From positions 1 to 13,595 of the forward strand of contig RQCD01000071.1 of the NCBI GenBank assembly GCA_008668455.1: a DNA stretch of 13,595 nt, given 5' to 3'. The DNA is from Clostridia bacterium. GTDB taxonomy: Bacteria; Bacillota; Clostridia; UBA1381. Positions 6,090-13,317 of this stretch are shown here, one piece after another (the stretch's first letter is position 1; every line of letters starts with the position of its first letter). A model generated the notes under the pieces. It was given only the letters and a program-made list of their open reading frames with translations, was not told the origin of the DNA and did not search any database. The position numbers were made by a program, and so were the translations under genes.

Positions 6090-6530
6090 ATGAACATTTT
6101 ATTTGTTTGTACAGGAAATACATGCCGCAGTCCGATGGCGGCGGCTTTGATGAATCAAGTGGCAATGGAGCGGGATTTAGATGTCCGGATCGAATCGGCA
6201 GGTATTTTTGCCGAGGAGGGCGCGCCGGCGAGTAATGAGGCAATCCTTGCCATGCGGGAATATGGCATTGATCTTTTGGGGCATCATGCCCAGCCGATCA
6301 ATGAGGAGCTGATTGAAAAAAGTGATCTGATTCTGACCATGACAGCGGCACATAAGCTTTTGCTTGAGCAGATGGCAGGAAATAAATGCTACACGCTTTG
6401 CGAGTATGCCGGATTGGATGAGGATATTGATGATCCGTTCGGCGGAGATGTGGAGGAATACCAGGCATGCGCCAAGCAGATTTATGAGGCAGTATTGCTG
6501 GTGGCAGACCGAATCCAAAAGGAATCATGA
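6090..6530 (+). CDS. ywlE: Low-molecular-weight phosphatase, probably protein-arginine phosphatase YwlE
   Basis: A 146-residue low-molecular-weight protein tyrosine phosphatase fold. The P-loop is C7-T-G-N-T-C-R13-S-P, and the general-acid Asp lies in DDPFGGD. Thr11 in the P-loop is the residue that gives Bacillus YwlE its specificity for phospho-arginine; tyrosine phosphatases usually carry Ile or Val there. The DPFGG context also matches YwlE. The likely role is therefore removal of phosphate from arginine residues added by an McsB-type kinase, which is not in this window. In Bacillus ywlE is also close to the sua5 homologue ywlC. GAGGTGAT (6079-6086) is the ribosome binding site. The stop overlaps the rimI start by four bases (ATGA). 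Confidence 0.9.
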   Translation: MNILFVCTGNTCRSPMAAALMNQVAMERDLDVRIESAGIFAEEGAPASNEAILAMREYGIDLLGHHAQPINEELIEKSDLILTMTAAHKLLLEQMAGNKCYTLCEYAGLDEDIDDPFGGDVEEYQACAKQIYEAVLLVADRIQKES

Positions 6531-6976
6531 GAATTTCAGGAATCCGGGCGGAGGATGCCGGTAAGCTTTTCGCGTTAGATCGGCTTTGCTTTTCCGTCCC
6601 ATGGTCGGAGCAGTCTTTTCGGGATGAGGCGAAAAATCCGCTTGCAGTCTATTTTCTTGCATGGGAGGAAGATATGCTCTTAGGCTATTGCGGTTTTTGG
6701 GAGGTTTCCGGAGAGGCAGATATTACGAATATCGCCGTTCATCCGGACTACCGAAGAAGGGGAATTGCAAAAAAGCTTTTAGAGAGTGCGATCCGGGAGG
6801 CGAAGGATCGCGGACTTTCACTTTTGACACTGGAGGTGCGCCTTTCCAATACTGCGGCAATTTCGCTTTATGAAAATTACGGCTTTCGCCGGGTGGGAGA
6901 GAGAAAACGCTACTATTCCAATCCGACCGAGAATGCCTTGATTATGACGATGAATATGGGAGAAATGTATGAATGA
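6527..6976 (+). CDS. rimI: Ribosomal protein S18-alanine N-acetyltransferase RimI
   Basis: A 149-residue GNAT-family acetyltransferase, the size of E. coli RimI, which acetylates the N-terminal Ala of ribosomal protein S18. The acetyl-CoA-binding motif is VHPDYRRRGIAKKLLE (about 73-88). It is followed by LEVRLSNTAAISLYENYGF and the C-terminal RKRYYSNPTENALIM, which resembles the RimI end. It sits between ywlE (4-base overlap) and tsaD (8-base overlap). The rimI-tsaD pairing is very common in Firmicutes and supports RimI over an unrelated GNAT enzyme. Substrate assignment rests on family and context. Confidence 0.92.
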   Translation: MRISGIRAEDAGKLFALDRLCFSVPWSEQSFRDEAKNPLAVYFLAWEEDMLLGYCGFWEVSGEADITNIAVHPDYRRRGIAKKLLESAIREAKDRGLSLLTLEVRLSNTAAISLYENYGFRRVGERKRYYSNPTENALIMTMNMGEMYE

Positions 6977-7982
6977 TTGTTTGATTTTGGGGATAGAAAG
7001 CTCCTGTGATGAGACGGCTGCTGCGGTGGTCAGAAACGGACGGCAGGTGCTGTCGAATGTGATCAATACACAGATTGCCCTGCATAAAATATACGGCGGC
7101 GTTGTGCCGGAGATTGCGTCCAGAAAGCACATTGAAAGTATCGACTCGGTGATTGATGAGGCGCTTTCTGCTGCCGGGGTCACGCTTTCTGAGATCGACG
7201 CAATTGCTGTCACTTATGGTCCCGGATTGGTAGGCGCACTTTTGGTGGGGGTTTCCAGTGCAAAGGCGCTTGCCTATGCCGCCGGAAAACCGCTTGTTCC
7301 GGTGCATCATATTAAGGGGCATATCATGGCAAATCTGATTGCACATCCGGAGTTAGAGCCGCCCTTTGTCTGCCTGGTTGCATCCGGGGGACACAGTCAT
7401 ATTGTGGAGGTGCAGGATTATCAGACGCTCCGCGTGTTGGGAAGAACCAGAGACGACGCGGCAGGAGAGGCATTTGATAAAATCGCACGCGTGATTGGAT
7501 TAGGCTATCCGGGCGGTCCGTTAATTGACAAGCTTTCCTGTGAGGGAAATCCGGAGGCGGTGTATTTTCCGCGCGTGCGGATGGATGGAGATTCTCTGGA
7601 TTTCAGCTTTAGCGGTGTGAAAACAGCAGTGATTAACTATCTGCATAAGGCGGAGCAAAAGGGAGAAGAAATTAACAAGGCAGATGTTGCCGCAAGCTTT
7701 CAGGCGGCAGTGGTGGATGTTTTGTGCGAGCATACCATTGAGGCGGCAAGAAAATGCCATCGCAAGGTGATTGCGTTAGCCGGAGGTGTTGCCTCCAATT
7801 CTGCGCTCCGGAAAAGAATGACGGAGGAGGCAGAAAGGGAGGGGATCAGCGTGCTGTATCCGCCACCGGTGTTATGTACGGATAATGCGGCAATGATCGG
7901 CTGTGCCGGCTATTACGGATATCTTGCCGGACAGCGTGCGGATTTATCGCTGAATGCAGTACCAGGTCTGCCGTTATCATGA
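6969..7982 (+). CDS. tsaD: tRNA N6-adenosine threonylcarbamoyltransferase TsaD
   Basis: A 337-residue ASKHA-fold protein, the standard TsaD length; it transfers threonylcarbamoyl from TC-AMP to A37 of tRNA together with TsaB and TsaE. Signatures include GIESSCDET (8-16), TYGPGLVGALLVG (82-94), the metal-binding HxxxH in HHIKGH (His114 and His118), ASGGHSHI, GLGYPGGPLIDKL, FSFSGVKTAV, AGGVASNSALR and CTDNAAMI. The start ATG lies inside the end of rimI (8-base overlap). TsaB and TsaE, usually adjacent to rimI-tsaD, are not in the window. The stop overlaps the stop of the convergent recombinase gene by 6 bases. Confidence 0.97.
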   Translation: MNDCLILGIESSCDETAAAVVRNGRQVLSNVINTQIALHKIYGGVVPEIASRKHIESIDSVIDEALSAAGVTLSEIDAIAVTYGPGLVGALLVGVSSAKALAYAAGKPLVPVHHIKGHIMANLIAHPELEPPFVCLVASGGHSHIVEVQDYQTLRVLGRTRDDAAGEAFDKIARVIGLGYPGGPLIDKLSCEGNPEAVYFPRVRMDGDSLDFSFSGVKTAVINYLHKAEQKGEEINKADVAASFQAAVVDVLCEHTIEAARKCHRKVIALAGGVASNSALRKRMTEEAEREGISVLYPPPVLCTDNAAMIGCAGYYGYLAGQRADLSLNAVPGLPLS

Positions 7983-9041
7983 TTCCTGAATTGATTCCGG
8001 AATCACGTGCACCTGCTCCATGACTTCGCGTTTTGCCTGACGGGTGTACTGTGCGTAGAAACGGTGTGTTACCTCGATATTCTTATGCCCTAAAAGATCG
8101 GCAACCATCTTAATATCAATCCCATCCTCCAAAAGCCGGCAGGCAAAGGTCCTGCGGAGCGCATGCGGACGGGTCTTATCCGGATGGTAAATGCCTGCCT
8201 CGTGGCAGTAATCCTTTAAGAGCTTTTCGATGCCGGCAATGCCGAGCCGTTTTCCGGAACGGTTTAGAAAGAGAGGCCCCTCGGTGCGGAGCGTTCCGTC
8301 CTCGGTTTGAAGATAGGTGAAAAACGCGTCCTCCACCTGAATGGGCATGAAAATTTCCTGCTCGTCGCCGCCCTTTCTGCGTACGATAAAGGAGGAGGAC
8401 TGAAAGTCGATATCAAGCGCATCTAAGGCAGCTAATTCACTCACACGTACTCCAGTTCCGAGATATGCCGTAAAAAGAGCAATATCGCGCAGCTTGCGGC
8501 GGTTGTATTCGGTGAGCTTTCTGCCGGTGAAATGCTTTTCTCCATTATAGATGATATCTAACAGGGCAACGGTTTCCTGTGTGGTGAGCGGTTTTTTGAT
8601 CTTATGGTGCAGCTTCATAAAATCAATCTTATCTGTGATATTTTCCCTGATCTGATCGGTTTTATAAAGATAGATGAACATGCCGCGCAGAGCGGATAGC
8701 TTGCGGTTGATGCCATAGGCAGCGTTTTTATAGGTTCGCTTGGTGATTTTTCCGACAGGGGAGACCGACTCAATCGTGTATTCCCGGAGATAATTTTTAT
8801 AATGAATCAGCTGGGAAACGGTGACCTGGTTTAAATCTGCCGCCGTAAAATCAGAAATGCTCTGGCGATCCGGAAAAATTTCCGTTTTTAAGTAATAGAA
8901 AAAGATGCGTAGGTCAATACAATAGCCAATTTGGGTGTTTAGGCTGTCTCCGCTATAATATTCAATAATGTAGCTGTATGCAAAATCTGGAAGCTCACTG
9001 GTGTATTCGCGTAAGATCCGGAGTTTTTCAGAATTGTTCAA
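7977..9041 (-). CDS. Tyrosine recombinase, XerS-like single-recombinase architecture
   Basis: A 354-residue tyrosine recombinase with an intact catalytic set: Arg199 (GTGVRVSEL), Lys223 (RRKGG), His293 and Arg296 (PHALRR), His319 (LLGHK) and Tyr329 (RFYAQ). Residues about 20-145 form the N-terminal SAM-like/core-binding domain, 150-345 the catalytic domain. It is longer than XerC/XerD (about 300), with an extra segment (about 165-185) before the first catalytic helix, as in streptococcal XerS, which resolves chromosome dimers alone. Start: TTG at 9041 is preferred because GAGGTGAT (9046-9053) is ideally spaced; a GTG at 9050 lies inside that site. It has its own strong promoter. No integrase-associated genes or att repeats were seen, so a housekeeping Xer role is more likely than a prophage integrase, but a mobile origin is not excluded. 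Confidence 0.88.
   Translation of the reverse strand: MNNSEKLRILREYTSELPDFAYSYIIEYYSGDSLNTQIGYCIDLRIFFYYLKTEIFPDRQSISDFTAADLNQVTVSQLIHYKNYLREYTIESVSPVGKITKRTYKNAAYGINRKLSALRGMFIYLYKTDQIRENITDKIDFMKLHHKIKKPLTTQETVALLDIIYNGEKHFTGRKLTEYNRRKLRDIALFTAYLGTGVRVSELAALDALDIDFQSSSFIVRRKGGDEQEIFMPIQVEDAFFTYLQTEDGTLRTEGPLFLNRSGKRLGIAGIEKLLKDYCHEAGIYHPDKTRPHALRRTFACRLLEDGIDIKMVADLLGHKNIEVTHRFYAQYTRQAKREVMEQVHVIPESIQES
7980..8005. repeat. Palindrome and direct repeat at the convergent tsaD/recombinase junction
   Basis: TGATTCC occurs at 7980-7986 and again at 7992-7998, the latter continuing into GGAATCA (7999-8005) to make a perfect 14-bp palindrome TGATTCCGGAATCA (7992-8005). The first copy can also pair with GGAATCA across a 12-nt loop. 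Neither strand shows a T run afterwards, so it is not a classic intrinsic terminator. It lies within the last codons of the recombinase gene. Confidence 0.5.
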
Positions 9042-9045
9042 AATA

Positions 9046-9053
9046 ATCACCTC
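9046..9053 (-). promoter_or_regulatory. Ribosome binding site fixing the recombinase TTG start
   Basis: On the minus strand GAGGTGAT is an eight-base perfect complement to the 16S anti-Shine-Dalgarno region. Its GAGG core ends 8 bases before TTG at 9041. The GTG at 9050 overlaps the site and would lie about 5 nt from the predicted transcription start, so it is unlikely to initiate. Confidence 0.8.
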
Positions 9054-9061
9054 TTGCTATC

Positions 9062-9090
9062 ATTATAGCGGAATTTGGGAATGTTTTCAA
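9062..9090 (-). promoter_or_regulatory. Sigma-A promoter of the recombinase gene
   Basis: On the minus strand TTGAAA (9090-9085) and a perfect TATAAT (9067-9062) are spaced 17 bp. The predicted transcription start near 9055 gives a leader of only about 14 nt before the TTG start. A short inverted repeat GCTAT-CATT-ATAGC (9056-9069) covers the -10 region; whether it binds a protein is unknown. Confidence 0.8.
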
Positions 9091-9119
9091 CAGATATTTA
9101 AAAAAAATGAAAATAACTA

Positions 9120-9148
9120 TAGACGAATTGGGTAAAATATAGTAAAAT
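9120..9148 (+). promoter_or_regulatory. Likely sigma-A promoter of the asp23-fakA-recG run
   Basis: TAGACG (9120-9125; four of six matches to TTGACA) and TAAAAT (9143-9148; five of six to TATAAT) are separated by 17 bp, 37 bp upstream of the asp23 ATG. The region is divergent with the recombinase promoter; the two -35 boxes are about 30 bp apart. The match is moderate. Confidence 0.5.
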
Positions 9149-9184
9149 AGAGACAGAATATGAATCAGAAAGGATGATTTCGGC

Positions 9185-9535
9185 ATGGCAATTAAAATCA
9201 ATAGTGATCTTGGCGACGTTGTTGTCAGCAATGAAGTGATCGCATCCATTGCCGGTGCGGTGGCGTCAAAGTGCTACGGTGTTGTCGGTATGGCTTCAAA
9301 GAGCAAAAAGGACGGTATTGTCCGGCTCTTGAAAAAAGAGAATATGTCTAAAGGTATTCGAGTCACAACCGAGGAAAACGGCATTGTGATTGATATGAAT
9401 ATTATTGTGGAGTATGGTGTTAATATTCATGCCATCTGCGATAGTATTATCCATAATGTCAGCTATCAGCTGGAGCATCATGCCGGCTTAAAGGTTTGTC
9501 GGGTGAATGTGCAGGTTGAGTCTGTGCGAGTTTAA
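9185..9535 (+). CDS. Asp23/Gls24 family envelope stress protein (YloU-like)
   Basis: A 116-residue Asp23/Gls24 (DUF322) protein. The typical start is seen: residues 8-30 read LGDVVVSNEVIASIAGAVASKCY with the GVVGM motif just after. The conserved core follows (GIRVTTEENGIVIDMNIIVEYGVNI) and then an amphipathic helix IHAICDSIIHNVSYQLEHHAGLKV and the final strand VNVQVESV. Members associate with the cell envelope or with fatty-acid/phospholipid metabolism loci, but no enzymatic activity is known. An AAAGGA-type ribosome binding site ends 11 bases before the ATG. Position directly upstream of the fakA homologue, as yloU-yloV in Bacillus subtilis, supports the assignment. Confidence 0.93.
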   Translation: MAIKINSDLGDVVVSNEVIASIAGAVASKCYGVVGMASKSKKDGIVRLLKKENMSKGIRVTTEENGIVIDMNIIVEYGVNIHAICDSIIHNVSYQLEHHAGLKVCRVNVQVESVRV

Positions 9536-9542
9536 TTCTGTT

Positions 9543-9559
9543 GGGAGGAGATTGACATT
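9543..9559 (+). promoter_or_regulatory. Ribosome binding site of fakA with a possible ATT start codon
   Basis: GGGAGGAG (9543-9550) is the strongest ribosome binding site in front of fakA. The in-frame codon at the right distance (9557-9559, 8 bases after GGGAGG) is ATT, not ATG, GTG or TTG. The codons that follow (NSLEGK) match the conserved N-terminus of the family, so translation very probably begins in this stretch. Confidence 0.5.
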
Positions 9560-9577
9560 AACAGTTTAGAGGGAAAA

Positions 9578-11182
9578 TTGTTTGCACATATGATGATCTC
9601 CGGTGCAAATAATTTATATAATCATAAAAAGACAGTAGATGAACTAAATGTGTTTCCTGTTCCGGACGGAGATACCGGAACAAATATGTCCATGACTGTC
9701 TGTGCCATGGTAAAGGCTGTGGATGAGCTGGTTTCGCCGTCTGTTTCAAAGGTGGCAGATACGGTTTCCTTTGCGGCGCTCCGGGGAGCAAGAGGAAATT
9801 CGGGTGTTATTTTGTCGCAGTTTTTCCGCGGCATGTCCAAAAGCATGAAAGGAAAAAACGAGATTTCGGCAAGAGATCTTGCAGACGCATTAAAGGCAGG
9901 CTCGGATGCGGCATACAAGGCGGTTATGAATCCGACTGAGGGAACAATCCTGACGGTAGCACGCGAGATTTCGTCGCGCGCACAGAAGACGGCGGACGAA
10001 TCCGTCCAGACCATGTTGGAAAAGGCAATCCATCATGGAAATAAGGTGCTGGAAAAAACACCGGAAATGCTCCCGGCATTAAAAAAAGCCGGTGTGGTAG
10101 ATGCCGGCGGACAGGGGTGGATCTTCTTTTTAGAGGGCGCCTTGGAATATATCAAAACCGGGTCAATTGTGGAAAAAAATGAACCGGAGGAGGCTGCAAA
10201 GGCAGAGGTTCGCACCGACGCACAGGCAGCTATCAGAACCGATATTAAGTATATTTACTGCACAGAATTTATCGTGGAGAAGAAAAATCCGAATGTGAAT
10301 GTGCTTTCATTCCGTCAGGCAATTGCAGAAAAGGGAGACAGCATGCTCGTGATTGATGATGACGATATTGTCAAGGTGCACATCCATACCAATCATCCTG
10401 GATTTGTTCTGGAAAAGGCGGTCGGAATCGGCACAATGATCAATATTAAAATTGATAACATGAAGCACCAGCATCAAAGCCTGATTAACAAAGAGGAAGA
10501 AAAAGCCGCACCAAAAAAAGAACCGGAAAAGGAGACGGCATTTGTTGCTGTCTGCGCAGGAGACGGAATTTCGGAGATTCTGCATGAATTAGGAGTCACA
10601 AAGGTGATTGAGGGCGGTCAGACCATGAACCCAAGCACTGAGGATATTTTAAAGGCGGCTGAGGAAGTGAATGCAAAAACGGTTTTTGTGTTCCCGAATA
10701 ATAAAAATATTATCCTGGCGGCAAACCAGGCAAAGGAATTAGAAAATCGTATTGTAGTAATTCCGACGAAATCTGTGCCGGAATGTGTTGCGGCAATGCT
10801 TTCCTATAGGGAGCAGAAAAGCTGGGAGGAAAATGCAGCGGCAATGATAAAAGCGGCGGAGGGGGTTCGCGTGGGTCAGGTGACCTTTGCAGTCCGAGAT
10901 ACCGAAACTGAGGAGCTTACTATTCAAAAAGGCGACATTTTAGGAATCTGTAACGGCAAAATTGAGCTGACCGGACAGAACCCGGAGGAAATCTGCGAAA
11001 ACCTGGTAGACGTGCTTTCGGATGACGACAGCGAATTTTTAACGGTTTACTATGGCGCAGATGTGCAGAAAGAGGATGCAGAGTCGCGTGCTGACAGGCT
11101 GGAGGAACGCTATCCGGATTTAGAGGTGAGCGTAAAATACGGAGGGCAGCCGTTATATTACTACATTTTATCAGTAGAGTGA
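9578..11182 (+). CDS. fakA: Fatty acid kinase catalytic subunit FakA (DAK2/YloV family)
   Basis: A protein of 534 residues counted from TTG 9578 (541 from ATT 9557). FakA phosphorylates fatty acids held by FakB (DegV-type) proteins, feeding exogenous fatty acids into phospholipid synthesis. The N-terminal DhaL kinase domain (about 1-195) has NVFPVPDGDTGTNM, with the magnesium-binding Asp residues (30 and 32), and GARGNSGVILSQFFRG. The middle domain has YCTEF (Cys228) and VHIHTN (His268 and His270), the conserved Cys/His positions of this family. A DegV-like C-terminal domain begins near 315. The given start is the first conventional codon in frame, but it is poorly placed: the conserved INSLEGK upstream is also in frame and preceded by GGGAGGAG. 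No FakB gene is in the window. Confidence 0.93.
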   Translation: MFAHMMISGANNLYNHKKTVDELNVFPVPDGDTGTNMSMTVCAMVKAVDELVSPSVSKVADTVSFAALRGARGNSGVILSQFFRGMSKSMKGKNEISARDLADALKAGSDAAYKAVMNPTEGTILTVAREISSRAQKTADESVQTMLEKAIHHGNKVLEKTPEMLPALKKAGVVDAGGQGWIFFLEGALEYIKTGSIVEKNEPEEAAKAEVRTDAQAAIRTDIKYIYCTEFIVEKKNPNVNVLSFRQAIAEKGDSMLVIDDDDIVKVHIHTNHPGFVLEKAVGIGTMINIKIDNMKHQHQSLINKEEEKAAPKKEPEKETAFVAVCAGDGISEILHELGVTKVIEGGQTMNPSTEDILKAAEEVNAKTVFVFPNNKNIILAANQAKELENRIVVIPTKSVPECVAAMLSYREQKSWEENAAAMIKAAEGVRVGQVTFAVRDTETEELTIQKGDILGICNGKIELTGQNPEEICENLVDVLSDDDSEFLTVYYGADVQKEDAESRADRLEERYPDLEVSVKYGGQPLYYYILSVE

Positions 11183-11191
11183 GGGTGAATT

Positions 11192-13207
11192 ATGCCTGAT
11201 ATACGAACGCTGGACGGTGTGGGCGATGTACGCGCCCGGCTGTTTGCAAAAAAAAACATTCACACAGTGGAGGATTTATTAAGCTTTTTTCCGCGCGCCT
11301 ATGAGGATCGGACGGTGGAAAAGCAGATTTTTGACTGTGCCGACGGAGAAACGGTTTGCATTCGTGCAGCCGTTTTTTCGCCTGTCCGGGAGACACGCAT
11401 CAGAAAAGATATGGTGATTGATTCCATGCAGGTGTCAGATGAGAGCGGAATGTTAAAGGTGTTCTGGTATAACAGCCGCTTTTTGAAGGGAAAATTCCGG
11501 ACGGGTGAGGAATATATCTTCTACGGAACAGTTAAAAAAAATGGTACAAAGCGCGAAATGGCACACCCGGTATTTGAAAAGCCGGGAGAGCAGAAGGAAA
11601 CCGGCAGAATTGTGCCGGTCTATCCGCTGTGGGATCGTATGACGCAAGGGATTATGCGGAAGATGATGCAGCAGGCGCTTTCCTGCTGCACGCTTTCTGA
11701 ATGGATTCCAAAAGAAATATTAAAAAAATATCAGCTGATGGAGAAAAACCGGGCGGCAAGACAAATGCATGCACCGGAAGATGCCGGATTGCAGGAGGAG
11801 GCACGGAGGAGGTTTGCATTTGAGGAGCTTTTATTATTGCAGCTGACGCTTTTTAGGACGAAAAAGCAGAGCGAAAAATTAAAGAAAGCGCCCTATCCGA
11901 ACCGGACATGCGCCTGGGAGATGAGGTTTCCGTTTACACTTACGAATGCGCAGCGGCATGTGATTGAAGAAATTTTAGAGGATTTCGGCAAAAGCACGCC
12001 AATGAACCGATTGGTGCAGGGTGATGTCGGATCGGGAAAAACGGCGGTTGCGGCAGCGGCGATGTATGTTGCGGCGAGAAACGGCGAGCAGTCTGCCCTG
12101 ATGGCGCCTACCGAAATTTTAGCAAAACAGCACTATGAAACCTTTTGCGCACTTTTTTGCAATACCCCCTTCCGGGTTTGCCTGTTAACCGGCGGCACAA
12201 AGAAAAAGCCGGAGTTGTACAAAAAAATTCAAAACGGAGAATTTGATTTGGTGATCGGAACGCATGCCTTGATTCAGAAGTCGGTGCAGTTTCAGAAACT
12301 GGGTTTGGTGATTGCAGACGAGCAGCACCGTTTTGGGGTCAAGCAGAGGGCGGCGCTTTCGGATAAGGGAGAGCATCCGCATTTTCTGGTGATGTCGGCA
12401 ACACCGATTCCGCGCACACTTGCTCTGATTCTCTATGGAGATTTACAGGTTTCAATTATTGATGAGCTGCCCCCAAACCGAAAGCCGATACAAACATATG
12501 CCGTCGGGGAGCATATGCGGAGCAGGGTATATGCATTCATTGAAAAAAATGTAAAGACGGGAACGCAGTGCTATGTGGTTTGTCCGCTGATTGAGGAATC
12601 GGAAAAGAGCGATCTTGCCAATGCCGAGAGTCGTATGCTGGATTTGCAGAGCCGGTTTCCTGATTTTCGGGTCGGACTGGTGCATGGAAGAATGAAACCG
12701 GCGGAAAAAGAGAAGATCATGGAGGCGTTTTCCCGGCATGAGCTTGATATTTTAGTCTCTACCACAGTGATTGAGGTGGGGGTGAATGTTCCGAACAGTA
12801 ATCTGATGGTGATTGAAAATGCGGAGCGGTTTGGTTTAAGTCAGCTGCATCAGCTCCGCGGCAGAGTCGGCAGAGGTGCAGAGCAGGCTTATTGCATTCT
12901 TATGCAGAACGGCGGTCAGGAGGTTACCAAAAAGCGCATGAAAATCATGTGCCAGTCGAATGACGGCTTCTATATTTCCGAGCAGGACTTAAAGCTCCGC
13001 GGTCCGGGTGATTTCTTTGGAACACGGCAGCATGGTCTGCCTGCCTTAAAGGTAGCAAATCTATTTGAGGATCTGGAAATCCTAAAAGCGGCACAGAGTG
13101 CGGCGGTTGGGTGGCTGCACAAGGAATTCTTGCACATGCCGGAGGAGGAAGCAAGGGTGGAGGAGAAAATTGAGTCGCTCTTATCCGAGATGGTGGTGCG
13201 GAATTAA
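11192..13207 (+). CDS. recG: ATP-dependent DNA helicase RecG
   Basis: A 671-residue helicase that regresses stalled replication forks and processes Holliday junctions. The N-terminal wedge (OB-fold) domain spans about 50-130. Motor motifs follow: Walker A GDVGSGKT (277-284), APTEILAKQH (305-314), DEQHRFG (376-382) as motif II, SATPIPRT (402-409) as motif III, VSTTVIEVGVNVPN as motif V and QLRGRVGRG (554-562) as motif VI. The TRG-like wedge-coupling segment follows with DLKLRGPGDFFGTRQHG. The length is typical for Firmicutes. The ATG lies 9 bases after the fakA stop, with GAGGGTGA (11181-11188) as ribosome binding site. No terminator was recognised between the stop and the rsmD promoter. Confidence 0.97.
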   Translation: MPDIRTLDGVGDVRARLFAKKNIHTVEDLLSFFPRAYEDRTVEKQIFDCADGETVCIRAAVFSPVRETRIRKDMVIDSMQVSDESGMLKVFWYNSRFLKGKFRTGEEYIFYGTVKKNGTKREMAHPVFEKPGEQKETGRIVPVYPLWDRMTQGIMRKMMQQALSCCTLSEWIPKEILKKYQLMEKNRAARQMHAPEDAGLQEEARRRFAFEELLLLQLTLFRTKKQSEKLKKAPYPNRTCAWEMRFPFTLTNAQRHVIEEILEDFGKSTPMNRLVQGDVGSGKTAVAAAAMYVAARNGEQSALMAPTEILAKQHYETFCALFCNTPFRVCLLTGGTKKKPELYKKIQNGEFDLVIGTHALIQKSVQFQKLGLVIADEQHRFGVKQRAALSDKGEHPHFLVMSATPIPRTLALILYGDLQVSIIDELPPNRKPIQTYAVGEHMRSRVYAFIEKNVKTGTQCYVVCPLIEESEKSDLANAESRMLDLQSRFPDFRVGLVHGRMKPAEKEKIMEAFSRHELDILVSTTVIEVGVNVPNSNLMVIENAERFGLSQLHQLRGRVGRGAEQAYCILMQNGGQEVTKKRMKIMCQSNDGFYISEQDLKLRGPGDFFGTRQHGLPALKVANLFEDLEILKAAQSAAVGWLHKEFLHMPEEEARVEEKIESLLSEMVVRN

Positions 13208-13259
13208 TTCGTTGTTTTAAACAAAAATATGGAATTTCAAAAAAAATTACAAAATTCTG

Positions 13260-13288
13260 TTGACCTTTTTGCAATTTTGAGATACAAT
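13260..13288 (+). promoter_or_regulatory. Sigma-A promoter of rsmD
   Basis: TTGACC (13260-13265) and TACAAT (13283-13288) are spaced exactly 17 bp. Predicted start near 13295, giving a short leader containing the GGGAGGG ribosome binding site (13304-13310). Confidence 0.82.
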
Positions 13289-13317
13289 ATAATTATATGA
13301 CATGGGAGGGAAACAGT

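Noticed and set aside
6818..7346. Minus-strand reading frames opposite rimI and tsaD
   Set aside because: Two overlapping shadow frames with no family resemblance or start signals; the plus strand is fully explained.
7977..9041. Recombinase as part of a prophage or integrative element
   Set aside because: Neighbours on both sides are conserved core genes, base composition is similar, and no attachment repeats or element genes are seen.
9622..10014. 130-codon minus-strand reading frame opposite fakA
   Set aside because: Low-complexity Ser/Ala/Phe shadow of the DhaL domain coding strand, no initiation signal.
13208..13258. Hairpins after recG as a terminator
   Set aside because: GAATTAATTC and TTGTTT/AAACAA palindromes have no loop or GC content and no following T run.
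13281..13301. AT-rich stretch before rsmD as a dif-like or origin-like element
   Set aside because: It is explained by the promoter -10 region, and no paired 11-bp arms or DnaA boxes are present.
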